From JBEKTW01 sp049515655 (GTDB taxonomy: Bacteria > Bacteroidota > Ignavibacteria > UBA10030 > SZUA-254), in the NCBI GenBank assembly GCA_049515655.1, contig JBEKTW010000009.1, positions 1 through 64,000 on the forward strand: a stretch of DNA of 64,000 nucleotides, in the 5' to 3' direction. The notes under the pieces are model-generated. The model was not told the DNA's origin and did no database searches. It saw nothing but the letters and a program-made list of their open reading frames with translations. Made by a program: the position numbers and the translations under genes. Within the stretch, counting starts at the first letter, position 1, and every line of letters begins with the position of its first letter. Positions 17,526 through 27,056 of this stretch are shown piece by piece.

Positions 17526-19877
17526 ATGAATAAATCAGTATTCTTAGTTGTTCTCGGGCTACTTCTTATCCCGCCGAGCCTGGTTTTCTCGCAGGACAAT
17601 TCTCCGGCGAAACAGAAGGTCGGGGAAGTCATCGATCTTAAGGCACAGAAGTTTCCTCTTCGGCAGCTACGCCTCCTCTCTGGACCATTCAAAGATGCGA
17701 TGGAACAAGACCACGAGTATCTTCTGCGTCTAAACAACAACCGGTTGCTGCACAATTTTCGTGTGAATGCCGGGCTGTCCTCGAAAGCAGTACCGCTCGG
17801 CGGCTGGGAAGCTCCTGACTGCGAATTGAGGGGACATTTCGTCGGACACTACCTGTCGGCCTGCGCGCTGATGTACGCGGCGACGGGCGATGAGCGTCTC
17901 AGGTCGAAGGCGGACAATCTCGTGGCTGAACTGGCAAAGTGCCAGGCGCCGAGCGGCTACCTCAGTGCCTATCCGGAAGAGTTCATCGGCCGCGTCGAAA
18001 CGGGCAAGAGAGTATGGGCCCCGTGGTACACATTGCATAAAATTCTTGCCGGCCTGATCGACATGTACACCCAGTGCGACAACGCGCAGGCCCTCGATAT
18101 GGCGAAGAAGTTCGGGGCCTGGGCGAAGGCGCGCACTGACCGGTTGGATGACAACCAGATGCAAACGATGCTGAAAGTTGAATTCGGCGGCATGGGCGAG
18201 GCGCTCTGCAATCTCTATGCACTCACAGGTGATTCGACGTATCTCGATCTATCGTGTCGTTTTGAAAAAGATTCATTTCTTGACCCTCTCATAGCTCACC
18301 GCGATGAATTGAAAGGACTTCACGCGAACACGCATATTCCACAGGCAATCGCTGCGGCACGTGAATACGAGATGACGGGCGATCCTTCGTACTACGACGC
18401 GGCGACGTTCTTCTGGAATCAAATCGTACAGGCCCGGTCGTACGTTACCGGGGGGACCAGCAACTATGAGCTCTGGCTCGACGATCCGTACTGCCTCGCC
18501 GACCAATTAGGCGCCGAGAGCCATGAAAACTGCTGTACTTATAATATGCTGAAATTAACCCAGCATGTTTTTTCCTGGTCCGCCGATCCGCGGGTTATGG
18601 ATTATTATGAGCGCGCGCTCTTCAATGGGATTCTTCCGACGCAGAAGCCCGGCGACGGCGGGGCCATCATGTACTATGTTCCGATGAGGTCCGGGCTGTT
18701 CAAGATGTTCGGAATCCCCGATTCTTCCTACTACTGTTGCAACGGGACAGGAATTGAATCGTTTGCGAAATTTGGCAGCAGCATTTACTCCCACGATACC
18801 GGAGGAGTTTTCGTGAATCTCTTTATTGCTTCTGAACTGAATTGGGAGGAGAAAGGAATACGACTCCGGCAGGAAACGAATTTCCCGGAGCAGGAAGGAA
18901 CCTCGATCATTGTAAAGCTTTCGAAACCAATGGATTTCTCGCTCCGGCTTCGAATTCCATACTGGGTGACAGGAGGTGTGGATGTCAAACTCAACGGCAA
19001 ATCTCTCGTGACATCAGGTCCTTCGAGTTACCTCGCCATAGAACGGGTCTGGCGGGATGGCGACAGGGTTGATGTTTATCTGCCGATGGATTTCCATCTC
19101 TGGTACATGCCCGATGCGCCAATGATGGCTGCCGTCATGTACGGTCCGCTGGTGCTGGCCGGCGAGATAGGCACGGAAGGCATGACAAAGGAGATGCAGT
19201 CCGGTTACCTCTTGCCGGATGTCGACCGCGCCGCGTTCCAGAGTGCTGCGATGGCCACGCCTTCGCTTGTCACATCGCAGGCCGACCCCAACGTCTGGAT
19301 CAAACCGGTGCAGGGGAAAACGCTCACGTTTCGCACGGTGAAAGTCGGCCGGCCCGCGGACCTGACTCTCACACCGTTCTACAAGGTGTTTGGACAACGA
19401 TACGCCATTTATTGGAACATATATACGGAAGCTGATTGGAATAAGCTGGAGAAATCGAGAGGTTTCCAACCGGCCGGAATGGTGGATATTGTGAACATTG
19501 GTGATCGGCTTTCACAGCGCGACCACAATTTCCAGGCATTCAAATTTCAAGTCGGCGACAGTCTGGGACGCCCCTGGGTCAAATCGCCGCAATGGTTCCG
19601 GTATGATCTCAACGTCGACCCCGCTCTGCCGCTCGCGTTACGATGCACGTATCGGGGCGACGAGAAGGACTGTGCCTTCGACATTCTCATCGACGGTCAA
19701 CAGTTGTCCGGCCAGACATTGAGCGGGGACAAGGGAAATCAACTTTTTGATGTAGAATACCCCATCCCGCCGGAGTTGATTGTCGGAAAACACCGCGTGG
19801 CGGTGATGTTTCGCGCAAAGGATAAGAAGCCCATAGGTGAATTGTACGGATGTGCCGTTGTCACGTCGAAGAGATGA
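17526..19877 (+). CDS. Secreted DUF1680 glycoside hydrolase (GH146/GH127-like beta-L-arabinofuranosidase)
   Basis: The protein has 783 residues. The signal peptide is about residues 1-24 (LLLIPPSLVFSQ). Family features are YLLRLNNNRLLHNFR (near 62), GGWEAPDCELRGHFVGHYLSA (near 92), WAPWYTLHKILAGL (near 160), HENCCTYNMLKLT (near 332) and YYCCNGTGIES (near 402). The paired cysteines and Glu are the zinc site and nucleophile region of these thiol-dependent arabinofuranosidases. The C-terminal part is beta-rich. The enzyme should remove beta-linked L-arabinofuranose from plant glycans. The order of motifs looks closer to GH146 than to GH127; assignment of the exact family is tentative. Confidence 0.87.
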   Translation: MNKSVFLVVLGLLLIPPSLVFSQDNSPAKQKVGEVIDLKAQKFPLRQLRLLSGPFKDAMEQDHEYLLRLNNNRLLHNFRVNAGLSSKAVPLGGWEAPDCELRGHFVGHYLSACALMYAATGDERLRSKADNLVAELAKCQAPSGYLSAYPEEFIGRVETGKRVWAPWYTLHKILAGLIDMYTQCDNAQALDMAKKFGAWAKARTDRLDDNQMQTMLKVEFGGMGEALCNLYALTGDSTYLDLSCRFEKDSFLDPLIAHRDELKGLHANTHIPQAIAAAREYEMTGDPSYYDAATFFWNQIVQARSYVTGGTSNYELWLDDPYCLADQLGAESHENCCTYNMLKLTQHVFSWSADPRVMDYYERALFNGILPTQKPGDGGAIMYYVPMRSGLFKMFGIPDSSYYCCNGTGIESFAKFGSSIYSHDTGGVFVNLFIASELNWEEKGIRLRQETNFPEQEGTSIIVKLSKPMDFSLRLRIPYWVTGGVDVKLNGKSLVTSGPSSYLAIERVWRDGDRVDVYLPMDFHLWYMPDAPMMAAVMYGPLVLAGEIGTEGMTKEMQSGYLLPDVDRAAFQSAAMATPSLVTSQADPNVWIKPVQGKTLTFRTVKVGRPADLTLTPFYKVFGQRYAIYWNIYTEADWNKLEKSRGFQPAGMVDIVNIGDRLSQRDHNFQAFKFQVGDSLGRPWVKSPQWFRYDLNVDPALPLALRCTYRGDEKDCAFDILIDGQQLSGQTLSGDKGNQLFDVEYPIPPELIVGKHRVAVMFRAKDKKPIGELYGCAVVTSKR

Positions 19878-19884
19878 ATAAGGG

Positions 19885-20045
19885 GGAAGGGTGATAGGTG
19901 ATAGGTGGTAGGTCGTAGGTCGTAGGTGATGGGTTTTGGGTTTCAGGTTTCAAGTTACGGGTTTCAGGCATTAGGATTTTGAGATTAGAATTTCGTGCTT
20001 GTTTAAGATTTAGATATTCGTATTTAGGATTTGCTTCGGAATGAC
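19885..20045. repeat. Low-complexity GTAGGTGATAGGT and GGATTT repeats
   Basis: The gap holds short tandem GATAGGTGATAGGTGGTAGGTCGTAGGT units, then GGGTTTCAGGTTTCAAG, then the GATTTAGATATTCGTATTTAGGATTT unit of the other gaps in this locus. No gene is present. Confidence 0.6.
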
Positions 20046-20099
20046 ATTCTGATTAGTTTTTTCTTGTTTCTCAAATGACAAATTATAGAGGAAGCGACC

Positions 20100-22508
20100 A
20101 TGCTGAGTCCTAAGAAGTTGTTCATAGTAAGTCTCCTCGGTGTCGCCTCGCTGGTCTCGCGGGGCGGGGAGATGAAGAAGGATTATCCCATCAAGCCGGT
20201 GCTGTTCACCGACGTCCATATCAACGACGGGTTCTGGCTCCATCGGCTCGATATCAACCGGACGGTGACCATTCCGTACGCTCTGAAAAAGTGCGAGGAG
20301 ACGGGGCGCATCGACAATTTCGCTATTGCCGCCGGACTCAAGACGGGAAAATTCTGTGGCTACCAGTTCAACGACTCGGATGTCTATAAAGTGATCGAAG
20401 GGGCTTCGTACGCGCTGGCGATTCAGCCGGATGCCACGCTGGAAAAATATCTCGACGAGATCATCGCCAAGATTGTGGCCGCACAGGAGAATGACGGATA
20501 TCTCTACACCGCGCGGAGACTCATACGGGAGGATTACGCGCCTCCCGGAGGCAAGGAACGCTGGGTGGGAGAAAAAGACGGCAGTCATGAGTTGTACAAT
20601 GCCGGCCATCTCTATGAGGCCGCAGTGGCACATTATCTCGCGACTGGGAAAAGAACGCTGTTGGACGTCGCGCTGAAGAACGCGAACCTCGTCTGCGCTA
20701 CGTTTGGCCCGACCGGTCGCCATGAAGTCCCGGGGCATCAGGAAATCGAAATCGGGCTCTGCAAGCTCTACCGGCTCACCGGCGATGAACGATACCTCCG
20801 GACCGCCAAATTTTTCCTGGATGAGCGCGGGAATGCCAAAGGGCATGAACTCATCGGCGAGTACGCCCAGGACCATAAGCCGGTGCTCGAGCAGGACAAA
20901 GCCGTCGGTCACGCCGTGCGGGCCACGTACATGTTCTCCGGCATGGCGGACGTCGCAGCGCTCAGCGGCGATGCCTCGTACGTGAAAGCGATCGACCGGC
21001 TCTGGAACGACGTCGTCGGGACAAAGATGTATGTCACCGGTGGCATCGGTGCCACGGGCGGGAACGAAGGCTTCAGCGATGATTATGACCTTCCGAACTT
21101 GAACGCGTATTGCGAAACATGCGCGTCGATCGCCTACGTGCTCTGGAACTACCGCATGTTCCTCCTCCACGGAGACGCGGAGTACATCGATGTACTGGAG
21201 CGCGTTCTCTACAACGGGTTTCTCTCGGGCGTTTCCATGGATGGCGACAGATTCTTCTACCCCAATCCCCTTGAATCATTTCACAGCAAAGGCCGGTCTC
21301 CGTGGTTCGAATGCGCCTGCTGTCCTTCGAATGTTTGCCGGTTCGTCCCATCCATCCCGGGGTACATCTACGCGCACCGCAACGATAGCCTGTACGTTAA
21401 TCTGTTCATCGGCAGCAGCGCGACAATCGACCTCGGTGACAATCCGGTGAACATCGCGCAGGAGACCTCCTATCCCTGGAATGGCGACGTAAAAATCAGC
21501 GTCGCGCCAAAACAGGCCGGCGAGTTCTCACTTTGCATTCGAATCCCCGGATGGGCGACCAACAGGCCAGTTCCGGGAGATCTCTACCGGTTTGCCGACA
21601 CGGACGGTCAACGGGTGAGCATCAAAATCAACGGAAGCGCAACGGCGTTTGAAACAAAGAACGGTTATGCCTCGATTCGCCGCGCGTGGAAAAAGGGCGA
21701 CGTGGTTGAGCTTAACCTGCCGATGCCCGTCCGTCGCGTCGTCGCGAATGAACACGTTGAAGCCGACCGCGGGCGCGTGGCCCTGCAGCGCGGACCGCTC
21801 ATGTTTTGCGCGGAATCTCCCGGTAACAAAGACGGTCGCGTCTTAGACCTCGTGGTACCCGACTCTGCCATGTTCACCGCAGAGTTCCGGAAGGATCTGC
21901 TGGGAGGAGTTGAGGTTGTCCGCGGCGCAGCGTATCCGGTTCGCCGGACTCTGGATGCCGGTGTTCTGTCCGGTCCCCTGCAGGAATTCGTTGCCATCCC
22001 GTACTACGCATGGGCGCATCGCGGTGAAGGAGAAATGACCGTCTGGCCCGCGCGGGTACTCTCGTCAGCCCGCCCGCTGCCCGCGCCAACAATTGCCTAC
22101 ACGAGCAAAGTGAGCGTTTCCGGCGGTGGTAAGACATTTTCTATCAACGATCAACTTGAACCAGCCAATTCCAACGACCAATCGATTCCGTTTTTCCACT
22201 GGTGGCCGAAGAAGGGAACGCAAGAATGGGTGCAGTACGATTTTGACGGACGGAAAAGAATCTCCAGCATGGAGATCTACTGGTTCGACGATACCGGAGT
22301 CGGAGAGTGTCGTGTCCCGAAATCGTGGCATTGTGTCTATAAGGATGGTGATAAATGGAAACCCCTGCCCGACGTGTCCTCCTATCCGGTTGAAAAAGAT
22401 CGGTTCAACAAAATAACCTTCCCGCCGATAGAAACAGACGGCGTGCGGATCGAGATTCAACTTCTGCCGGACTATTCTACCGGTATCTTTGAGTGGAAAG
22501 TGGAGTAA
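20100..22508 (+). CDS. Secreted DUF1680 glycoside hydrolase (GH127-like beta-L-arabinofuranosidase)
   Basis: The protein has 802 residues. A short hydrophobic N-terminus suggests export, though the cleavage site is unclear. The catalytic barrel carries the GH127 pattern: FTDVHINDGFWLHRL near the start, YKVIEGASYALA, QENDGYLYTARRL, GHLYEAAVAHYLATGKR, YCETCASIAYVLW and ECACCPSNVCRF (near residue 403), with the Cys cluster holding zinc and the nucleophile. A C-terminal region (about 680-802) with WVQYDFDGRKRISSMEIYWF looks like a discoidin-type carbohydrate-binding module. It is a paralogue of the preceding enzyme but clearly different in sequence, so the two probably act on different arabinose linkages. 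Confidence 0.9.
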   Translation: MLSPKKLFIVSLLGVASLVSRGGEMKKDYPIKPVLFTDVHINDGFWLHRLDINRTVTIPYALKKCEETGRIDNFAIAAGLKTGKFCGYQFNDSDVYKVIEGASYALAIQPDATLEKYLDEIIAKIVAAQENDGYLYTARRLIREDYAPPGGKERWVGEKDGSHELYNAGHLYEAAVAHYLATGKRTLLDVALKNANLVCATFGPTGRHEVPGHQEIEIGLCKLYRLTGDERYLRTAKFFLDERGNAKGHELIGEYAQDHKPVLEQDKAVGHAVRATYMFSGMADVAALSGDASYVKAIDRLWNDVVGTKMYVTGGIGATGGNEGFSDDYDLPNLNAYCETCASIAYVLWNYRMFLLHGDAEYIDVLERVLYNGFLSGVSMDGDRFFYPNPLESFHSKGRSPWFECACCPSNVCRFVPSIPGYIYAHRNDSLYVNLFIGSSATIDLGDNPVNIAQETSYPWNGDVKISVAPKQAGEFSLCIRIPGWATNRPVPGDLYRFADTDGQRVSIKINGSATAFETKNGYASIRRAWKKGDVVELNLPMPVRRVVANEHVEADRGRVALQRGPLMFCAESPGNKDGRVLDLVVPDSAMFTAEFRKDLLGGVEVVRGAAYPVRRTLDAGVLSGPLQEFVAIPYYAWAHRGEGEMTVWPARVLSSARPLPAPTIAYTSKVSVSGGGKTFSINDQLEPANSNDQSIPFFHWWPKKGTQEWVQYDFDGRKRISSMEIYWFDDTGVGECRVPKSWHCVYKDGDKWKPLPDVSSYPVEKDRFNKITFPPIETDGVRIEIQLLPDYSTGIFEWKVE

Positions 22509-22513
22509 ACGAA

Positions 22514-24226
22514 ATGAAAAAGATATCAACGCACGCGAGTTTCTGGCTGCTGCTCTTGATCATTATGTACTCGGCGTCGGCACTCGCACAACAGGGAAAC
22601 GAATCGAAGGCTCCCGTCTTTACGCGCGCCGACACTCTGCGCGGGATGCTGACGGCGGAGCGAAAATGCTACGATGTAAAATACTACCATCTCGACGTCA
22701 AAATCGATACGGCAAAACAATTCATCAACGGCTCGAACACGATCGTTTTTTCGGTGGATTCCGCGTTCGACAGGATGCAGGTCGATTTGTTCAAGAACAT
22801 GGATGTTGAGAAGATCACGCTCGACGATAATGCTGCCGTTCCCTTTGACCGTGAATTCAACGCGGTGTTCGTGAAACTGCCGAAGACCCTTAAGAAGAAT
22901 TCCATCCACTCGATAAAGATATTCTATTCGGGAAGTCCGACCGTTGCCAAGAATCCGCCGTGGGACGGGGGATTCACCTGGACCCATGATTCTTCGGGGA
23001 ATCCCTGGGTCGTGGTAACGTGCCAGGGAACGGGAGCGAGTCTCTGGTGGCCCAACAAAGACCATCAGTCGGACAAACCGGACAGCATGCTCATCAGCAT
23101 CACCGTTCCTCACGGTCTTGCGGATATCTCCAACGGCCGCCTTTGTTCAGTGACGGAGCTGGCCGGCGGTTGGACCCGGTACGATTGGTTTGTCAGTTAT
23201 CCCATCAATAATTACAATGTGACGGTCAATGTCGGCAAGTTCGCACATTTCGCGGACACCTATATTAGCGGCGGGGACGCTCTGACTCTCGATTACTATG
23301 TTCTTCCGGAAAATGTGGAGAAGGCCAAAGTTCAGTTCCGAGACGCCAAATCCATGCTCGGCGCGTTCGAAGCATGTTTTGGAAAGTATCCGTTCATCCG
23401 GGATGGATACAAGCTCGTCGAGTGCCCGCATACCGGGATGGAGCATCAAACCGCTGTCGCGTACGGGAATCGATACCTGGAAGGTTATCGCGGGCGCGCG
23501 TCGTCGGAAGTCGGGTTGAAGTTCGATTTCATCATCGTTCATGAAAGCGCCCACGAGTGGTGGGGCAATAGCGTCACCTCGAAAGATATCGCCGACATGT
23601 GGATCCACGAAAGTTTCGGCGCGTATGCCGAGGCTCTCTATGTCGAGAAACTGTTTGGCCGCAAGGAGTCGCTGACGTACATCAACGGGAAAAAACAGAA
23701 TGTGCGCAACACGGAACCGATCATCGGGATTTATAACGTCCAGCATGAAGGTTCCGGCGATATGTACGACAAAGGACAGCTCGTGCTGAATACACTCCGG
23801 AGCGTTATCGACAACGATTCATTATGGTTTTCGATTCTCCATGGCATACAGGAATCATTCAGGTATCAGACGATCACTGCCGACGATGTCGTCCAGTTTG
23901 TGAACAAGAAAACGGGAAAAGACTATTCTTACTTTTTCAACCAGTACCTGAAGTTTCCAAAGATTCCGCAGCTTGAGGTCTTTGTGTGGAAAAAGGGGGA
24001 TAAGGTAACGGCCAGGTATAAGTGGAGCGCCGATGCACTTGATTTCCGGATGCCGGTGAAAGTAACGACTTCGGAGGACCGCTACGAGTTCATTTATCCG
24101 ACGACGTCCTGGCAGACCATGACGCTCGGAGATATTCGTCCCGAGAATTTTAAAGTCGCCGAGGATCTATTCTATGTCGGAGTAAAGTTAAACTACAGCT
24201 ACGTCGATCCCCGGTTGACTCGTTAA
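22514..24226 (+). CDS. Secreted M1-family zinc aminopeptidase
   Basis: The protein has 570 residues from the ATG at 22514, five bases after the previous stop; an upstream ATG at 22493 overlaps that gene. A signal peptide (about residues 6-25, ending ASALAQQ) is present. The M1 exopeptidase motif appears as GMEHQT (near 308), and the zinc motif as HESAHEWWGN (HExxH, near 343) with the third ligand in WIHESFGAYAE about 19 residues on. The family cleaves N-terminal residues from peptides. Its place inside a glycan locus, tightly spaced between two arabinosidases, suggests that the substrate may be an arabinosylated protein such as extensin, but this is inference. Confidence 0.87.
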   Translation: MKKISTHASFWLLLLIIMYSASALAQQGNESKAPVFTRADTLRGMLTAERKCYDVKYYHLDVKIDTAKQFINGSNTIVFSVDSAFDRMQVDLFKNMDVEKITLDDNAAVPFDREFNAVFVKLPKTLKKNSIHSIKIFYSGSPTVAKNPPWDGGFTWTHDSSGNPWVVVTCQGTGASLWWPNKDHQSDKPDSMLISITVPHGLADISNGRLCSVTELAGGWTRYDWFVSYPINNYNVTVNVGKFAHFADTYISGGDALTLDYYVLPENVEKAKVQFRDAKSMLGAFEACFGKYPFIRDGYKLVECPHTGMEHQTAVAYGNRYLEGYRGRASSEVGLKFDFIIVHESAHEWWGNSVTSKDIADMWIHESFGAYAEALYVEKLFGRKESLTYINGKKQNVRNTEPIIGIYNVQHEGSGDMYDKGQLVLNTLRSVIDNDSLWFSILHGIQESFRYQTITADDVVQFVNKKTGKDYSYFFNQYLKFPKIPQLEVFVWKKGDKVTARYKWSADALDFRMPVKVTTSEDRYEFIYPTTSWQTMTLGDIRPENFKVAEDLFYVGVKLNYSYVDPRLTR

Positions 24227-24244
24227 TAGAAAGGACTTATTCCG

Positions 24245-26683
24245 ATGAGCAAAAATTCCTTCATGCGGATCGTTGCGGCACTTATAGCCGGAGGATTGAT
24301 GTGTTGGTCAGCCCCGGGGCAGGTGAATCCGACGGCGACGTTGAAAGTGTTCTGCGACAAACCCGGGATTAAGATAAGTCCGATGCTGTACGGCATTTTC
24401 TTCGAAGAGATCAATTGCGCGGGTGATGGCGGACTCTACGCCGAGTTGATCCGCAATCGGTCGTTCGAGGAATCCGATACCGCCGTCTACTGGTCGCTGG
24501 TAACAACAGGTACGGCGAAGGGCGAGATCACCATTGACACATCACACCCGTTGAGCGAGGAAAACCGGCACGCACTCCGGCTCAGGATTATGGACGCCGG
24601 CGGAGGAAGCGTCGGTGTTTCCAACAGCGGCTACTGGGGGATAGCACTGAAGAAAGACGCGAAGTACAATCTTTCATTCTATGCCAGATGTTCGGATGGT
24701 TTCAACGGACCGGTTAGGCTGACCCTGGAAGGTGTGAACGGAAAAGTGTACGCCCGCGACAGCGTCGACGGGATCACGGGCAAATGGAAATCCTTCGGCC
24801 CCACGCTTGTCGCCAATGAATCCGACCCGGAATCGCGTCTCGTGCTCAGTTCTTCACACGCAGGCACTCTCTGGCTGGACGTCGTATCGCTTTTTCCGCA
24901 AAACACTTTCAAGCGCCGGGCAAATGGCTTGCGGCAGGACCTTGCCCAAATGGTGGCGGATCTCCATCCATCCTTCGTCCGGTTTCCCGGCGGCTGCTGG
25001 GTGGAGGGCGAAAGCCTGACATATTCGTATCGTTGGAAGCGAACCGTCGGCGACATCGCCGGTCGGCGGAGCGTGTACGACCTCTGGAAATACTATTCCA
25101 CCAATGGGCTGGGTTTTCACGAATATCTTCAGATGTGCGAAGACCTGGGTGCCGCACCGCTCTTTGTCGTCAACTGTGGAATGTCCCATACCCAGGTTGT
25201 CCCGAAGGACGGGATGGCGCCGTGGGTACAGGACGCGCTCGATGCCGTCGAGTACGCCAATGGTCCGGTCGACAGTCGATGGGGATCCGAACGGGCAAAA
25301 AACGGCCATCCCGCGGCGTTCAATCTTACATACATGGAGATCGGGAACGAGAACGGCGGGAAAGCGTACGAGGAGCGCTACGCTCTTTTTTATGACGCGC
25401 TGAAATCGAAGTATCCACAGGTCCACCTCATCGCCAATGTCTGGGGCGGCGTGCCGAAGAGCCGGCCGGCGGAAATTGTCGATGAGCATTATTACTCGTC
25501 GCCGAAATTCTTCATCACTCATGCGGACATGTACGACACGGTCAACAGGCACGGGCCGAAGGTGTACGTCGGCGAATACGCGGTGACGGAAGGCAGGGGA
25601 AGCGGAAACCTGCGAGGCGCGTTAGGCGAGGCGGCATTCATGACGGGCTTGGAACGGAATTCCGATGTGGTTGCGATGGCCTCGTACGCGCCGCTCTTTG
25701 CCAACATACATCAGAAAGTGTGGGACCCCGACTTGATAAACTTCAATGGAGCGGAAGCGTACGGTACTCCGTCGTATTACGTGCAGAAAATGTTCAGCGA
25801 GAATTGCGGCGATGTTGTGCTGCCGCTACAGATGGATATTTCTCCCGATGCCTATGAAGCACTCCCGGAACAGCATGGAAAGGTCGGGCTCGGAACGTGG
25901 AACACACAAGCAGAGTATAAAGACGTTCGGGTGACGAAAGACGGCAAGGTGCTCCTTGAAAGCGACTTCATTGGCAGGCCCGGAGACTGGGGTGCGTCCG
26001 ACGGGGATTGGAAAGTCATCGACGGCGCATACCGGCAAGCGGCGGAGGGTCCGGACAAACGGTCCATTGCCGGAGACTCATCGTGGAAGGATTATACGAT
26101 CACTCTCAAGGCTCGAAAGGTCGGCGGAGATGAAGGATTTCTCATCCTGTTTTACGTGAAAGATCAGGACAACTGGTTCTGGTGGAATATCGGAGGATGG
26201 GGAAATACCCGACACGCGATTGAATGGAACGACGAAGGCAGTAAGTCGATTGTCGGTACTCCGGTTGAGGGCAAGGTTGTCACCGGTCAGTGGTACGATG
26301 TGAGTATCGAGCTGAAGGGCAGAAATATACGGTGCTCTCTCGATGGAAAGTTGATCCATGATGTCAACCTGCAGGAAATTTCGCCGAAGCCGCTGCATGT
26401 CTCGGCTGGGAGAGATAGTGCGAGCGGCGAAGTGATTCTGAAGGTCGTCAATGTTTCCAGGAAAGCCGTCGAGGCGAAGATCGAGCTTTCAGGAATCCCG
26501 GATCTCCAGTCACCGGCGAAGGTGATTCAGTTGACATCGGAGAATCCCGCGGCGGAGAATTCGATCGCTCACCCGTTCAATGTCGTCCCGGTCGTGAAAG
26601 CGATAGAAGATATTCGTCCGAACTTTCACTATTCCTTCCCCTCCTTCTCGCTGACCATTCTGCGAGTGAGAGCAAGTAAGTAG
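24245..26683 (+). CDS. Secreted GH51 alpha-L-arabinofuranosidase with inserted lectin-like domain
   Basis: The protein has 812 residues with a signal peptide about residues 5-25. The N-terminal part has LYGIFFEEINCAGDGGLYAELIRNRSFE, a carbohydrate-binding region follows, then the barrel with RFPGGCWVEGE (near 244), the acid/base Glu in MEIGNEN (near 363) and the nucleophile Glu in YVGEYAV (near 440). After the barrel, about residues 560-710 form an extra jelly-roll-like domain (GRPGDWGASDGDWKVIDG ... WFWWNIGGWGNTRHAIEW) resembling DUF1080/LamG modules, inserted before the last beta strands. The enzyme removes alpha-linked L-arabinose and closes the sugar locus. Confidence 0.9.
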   Translation: MSKNSFMRIVAALIAGGLMCWSAPGQVNPTATLKVFCDKPGIKISPMLYGIFFEEINCAGDGGLYAELIRNRSFEESDTAVYWSLVTTGTAKGEITIDTSHPLSEENRHALRLRIMDAGGGSVGVSNSGYWGIALKKDAKYNLSFYARCSDGFNGPVRLTLEGVNGKVYARDSVDGITGKWKSFGPTLVANESDPESRLVLSSSHAGTLWLDVVSLFPQNTFKRRANGLRQDLAQMVADLHPSFVRFPGGCWVEGESLTYSYRWKRTVGDIAGRRSVYDLWKYYSTNGLGFHEYLQMCEDLGAAPLFVVNCGMSHTQVVPKDGMAPWVQDALDAVEYANGPVDSRWGSERAKNGHPAAFNLTYMEIGNENGGKAYEERYALFYDALKSKYPQVHLIANVWGGVPKSRPAEIVDEHYYSSPKFFITHADMYDTVNRHGPKVYVGEYAVTEGRGSGNLRGALGEAAFMTGLERNSDVVAMASYAPLFANIHQKVWDPDLINFNGAEAYGTPSYYVQKMFSENCGDVVLPLQMDISPDAYEALPEQHGKVGLGTWNTQAEYKDVRVTKDGKVLLESDFIGRPGDWGASDGDWKVIDGAYRQAAEGPDKRSIAGDSSWKDYTITLKARKVGGDEGFLILFYVKDQDNWFWWNIGGWGNTRHAIEWNDEGSKSIVGTPVEGKVVTGQWYDVSIELKGRNIRCSLDGKLIHDVNLQEISPKPLHVSAGRDSASGEVILKVVNVSRKAVEAKIELSGIPDLQSPAKVIQLTSENPAAENSIAHPFNVVPVVKAIEDIRPNFHYSFPSFSLTILRVRASK

Positions 26684-26689
26684 CATCGT

Positions 26690-27050
26690 GTCCCCCAGGC
26701 CTCCCTGTCCATTCGAGGCTGTCAGAAAAGCAAGCTAACCCGTCATTCCGAAATTCTTCTGTTCGGAATCCGAACCGGGGTCACCTCGCCAACGTTTAGA
26801 TGCTGACCAGAAGAATGTCAGCATGACGAGACGAGCTTTAGAATGCGACTACTGTTTCGAGTTTCGATATTAGAGTTTTGGATTTGTCCCGCTTCTGGAT
26901 TCCGCTTACGTTGGCGGGATTCTGAAAAGCGGAATTTAAGATTTAGGTATTCTCCGCCAGAGGCGGATGCGCCTCTGGCGCAGGATTTAGAATTTTTCAC
27001 TAGGAGTGCGAAACACTATTCGTTCAGTTGTCGCCCTCCGCGCAAACAAT
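26690..27050. repeat. Intergenic hairpin/AT-rich repeat mosaic
   Basis: The gap between convergent genes holds a GATGCTGACcagaagaatGTCAGCATGACG hairpin (about 26798-26828), GGATTTGTCCCGC and AAGATTTAGG units and a long GCCAGAGGCGGATGCGCCTCTGGC palindrome (26960-26985). The palindrome may terminate transcription from both sides. No gene is present. Confidence 0.65.
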
Positions 27051-27056
27051 CTGCCC

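Noticed and set aside
20010..21170. 386-codon open frame on the minus strand
   Set aside because: It lies opposite a GH127-like gene with clear catalytic motifs; its translation has no recognisable domain and no ribosome-binding site.
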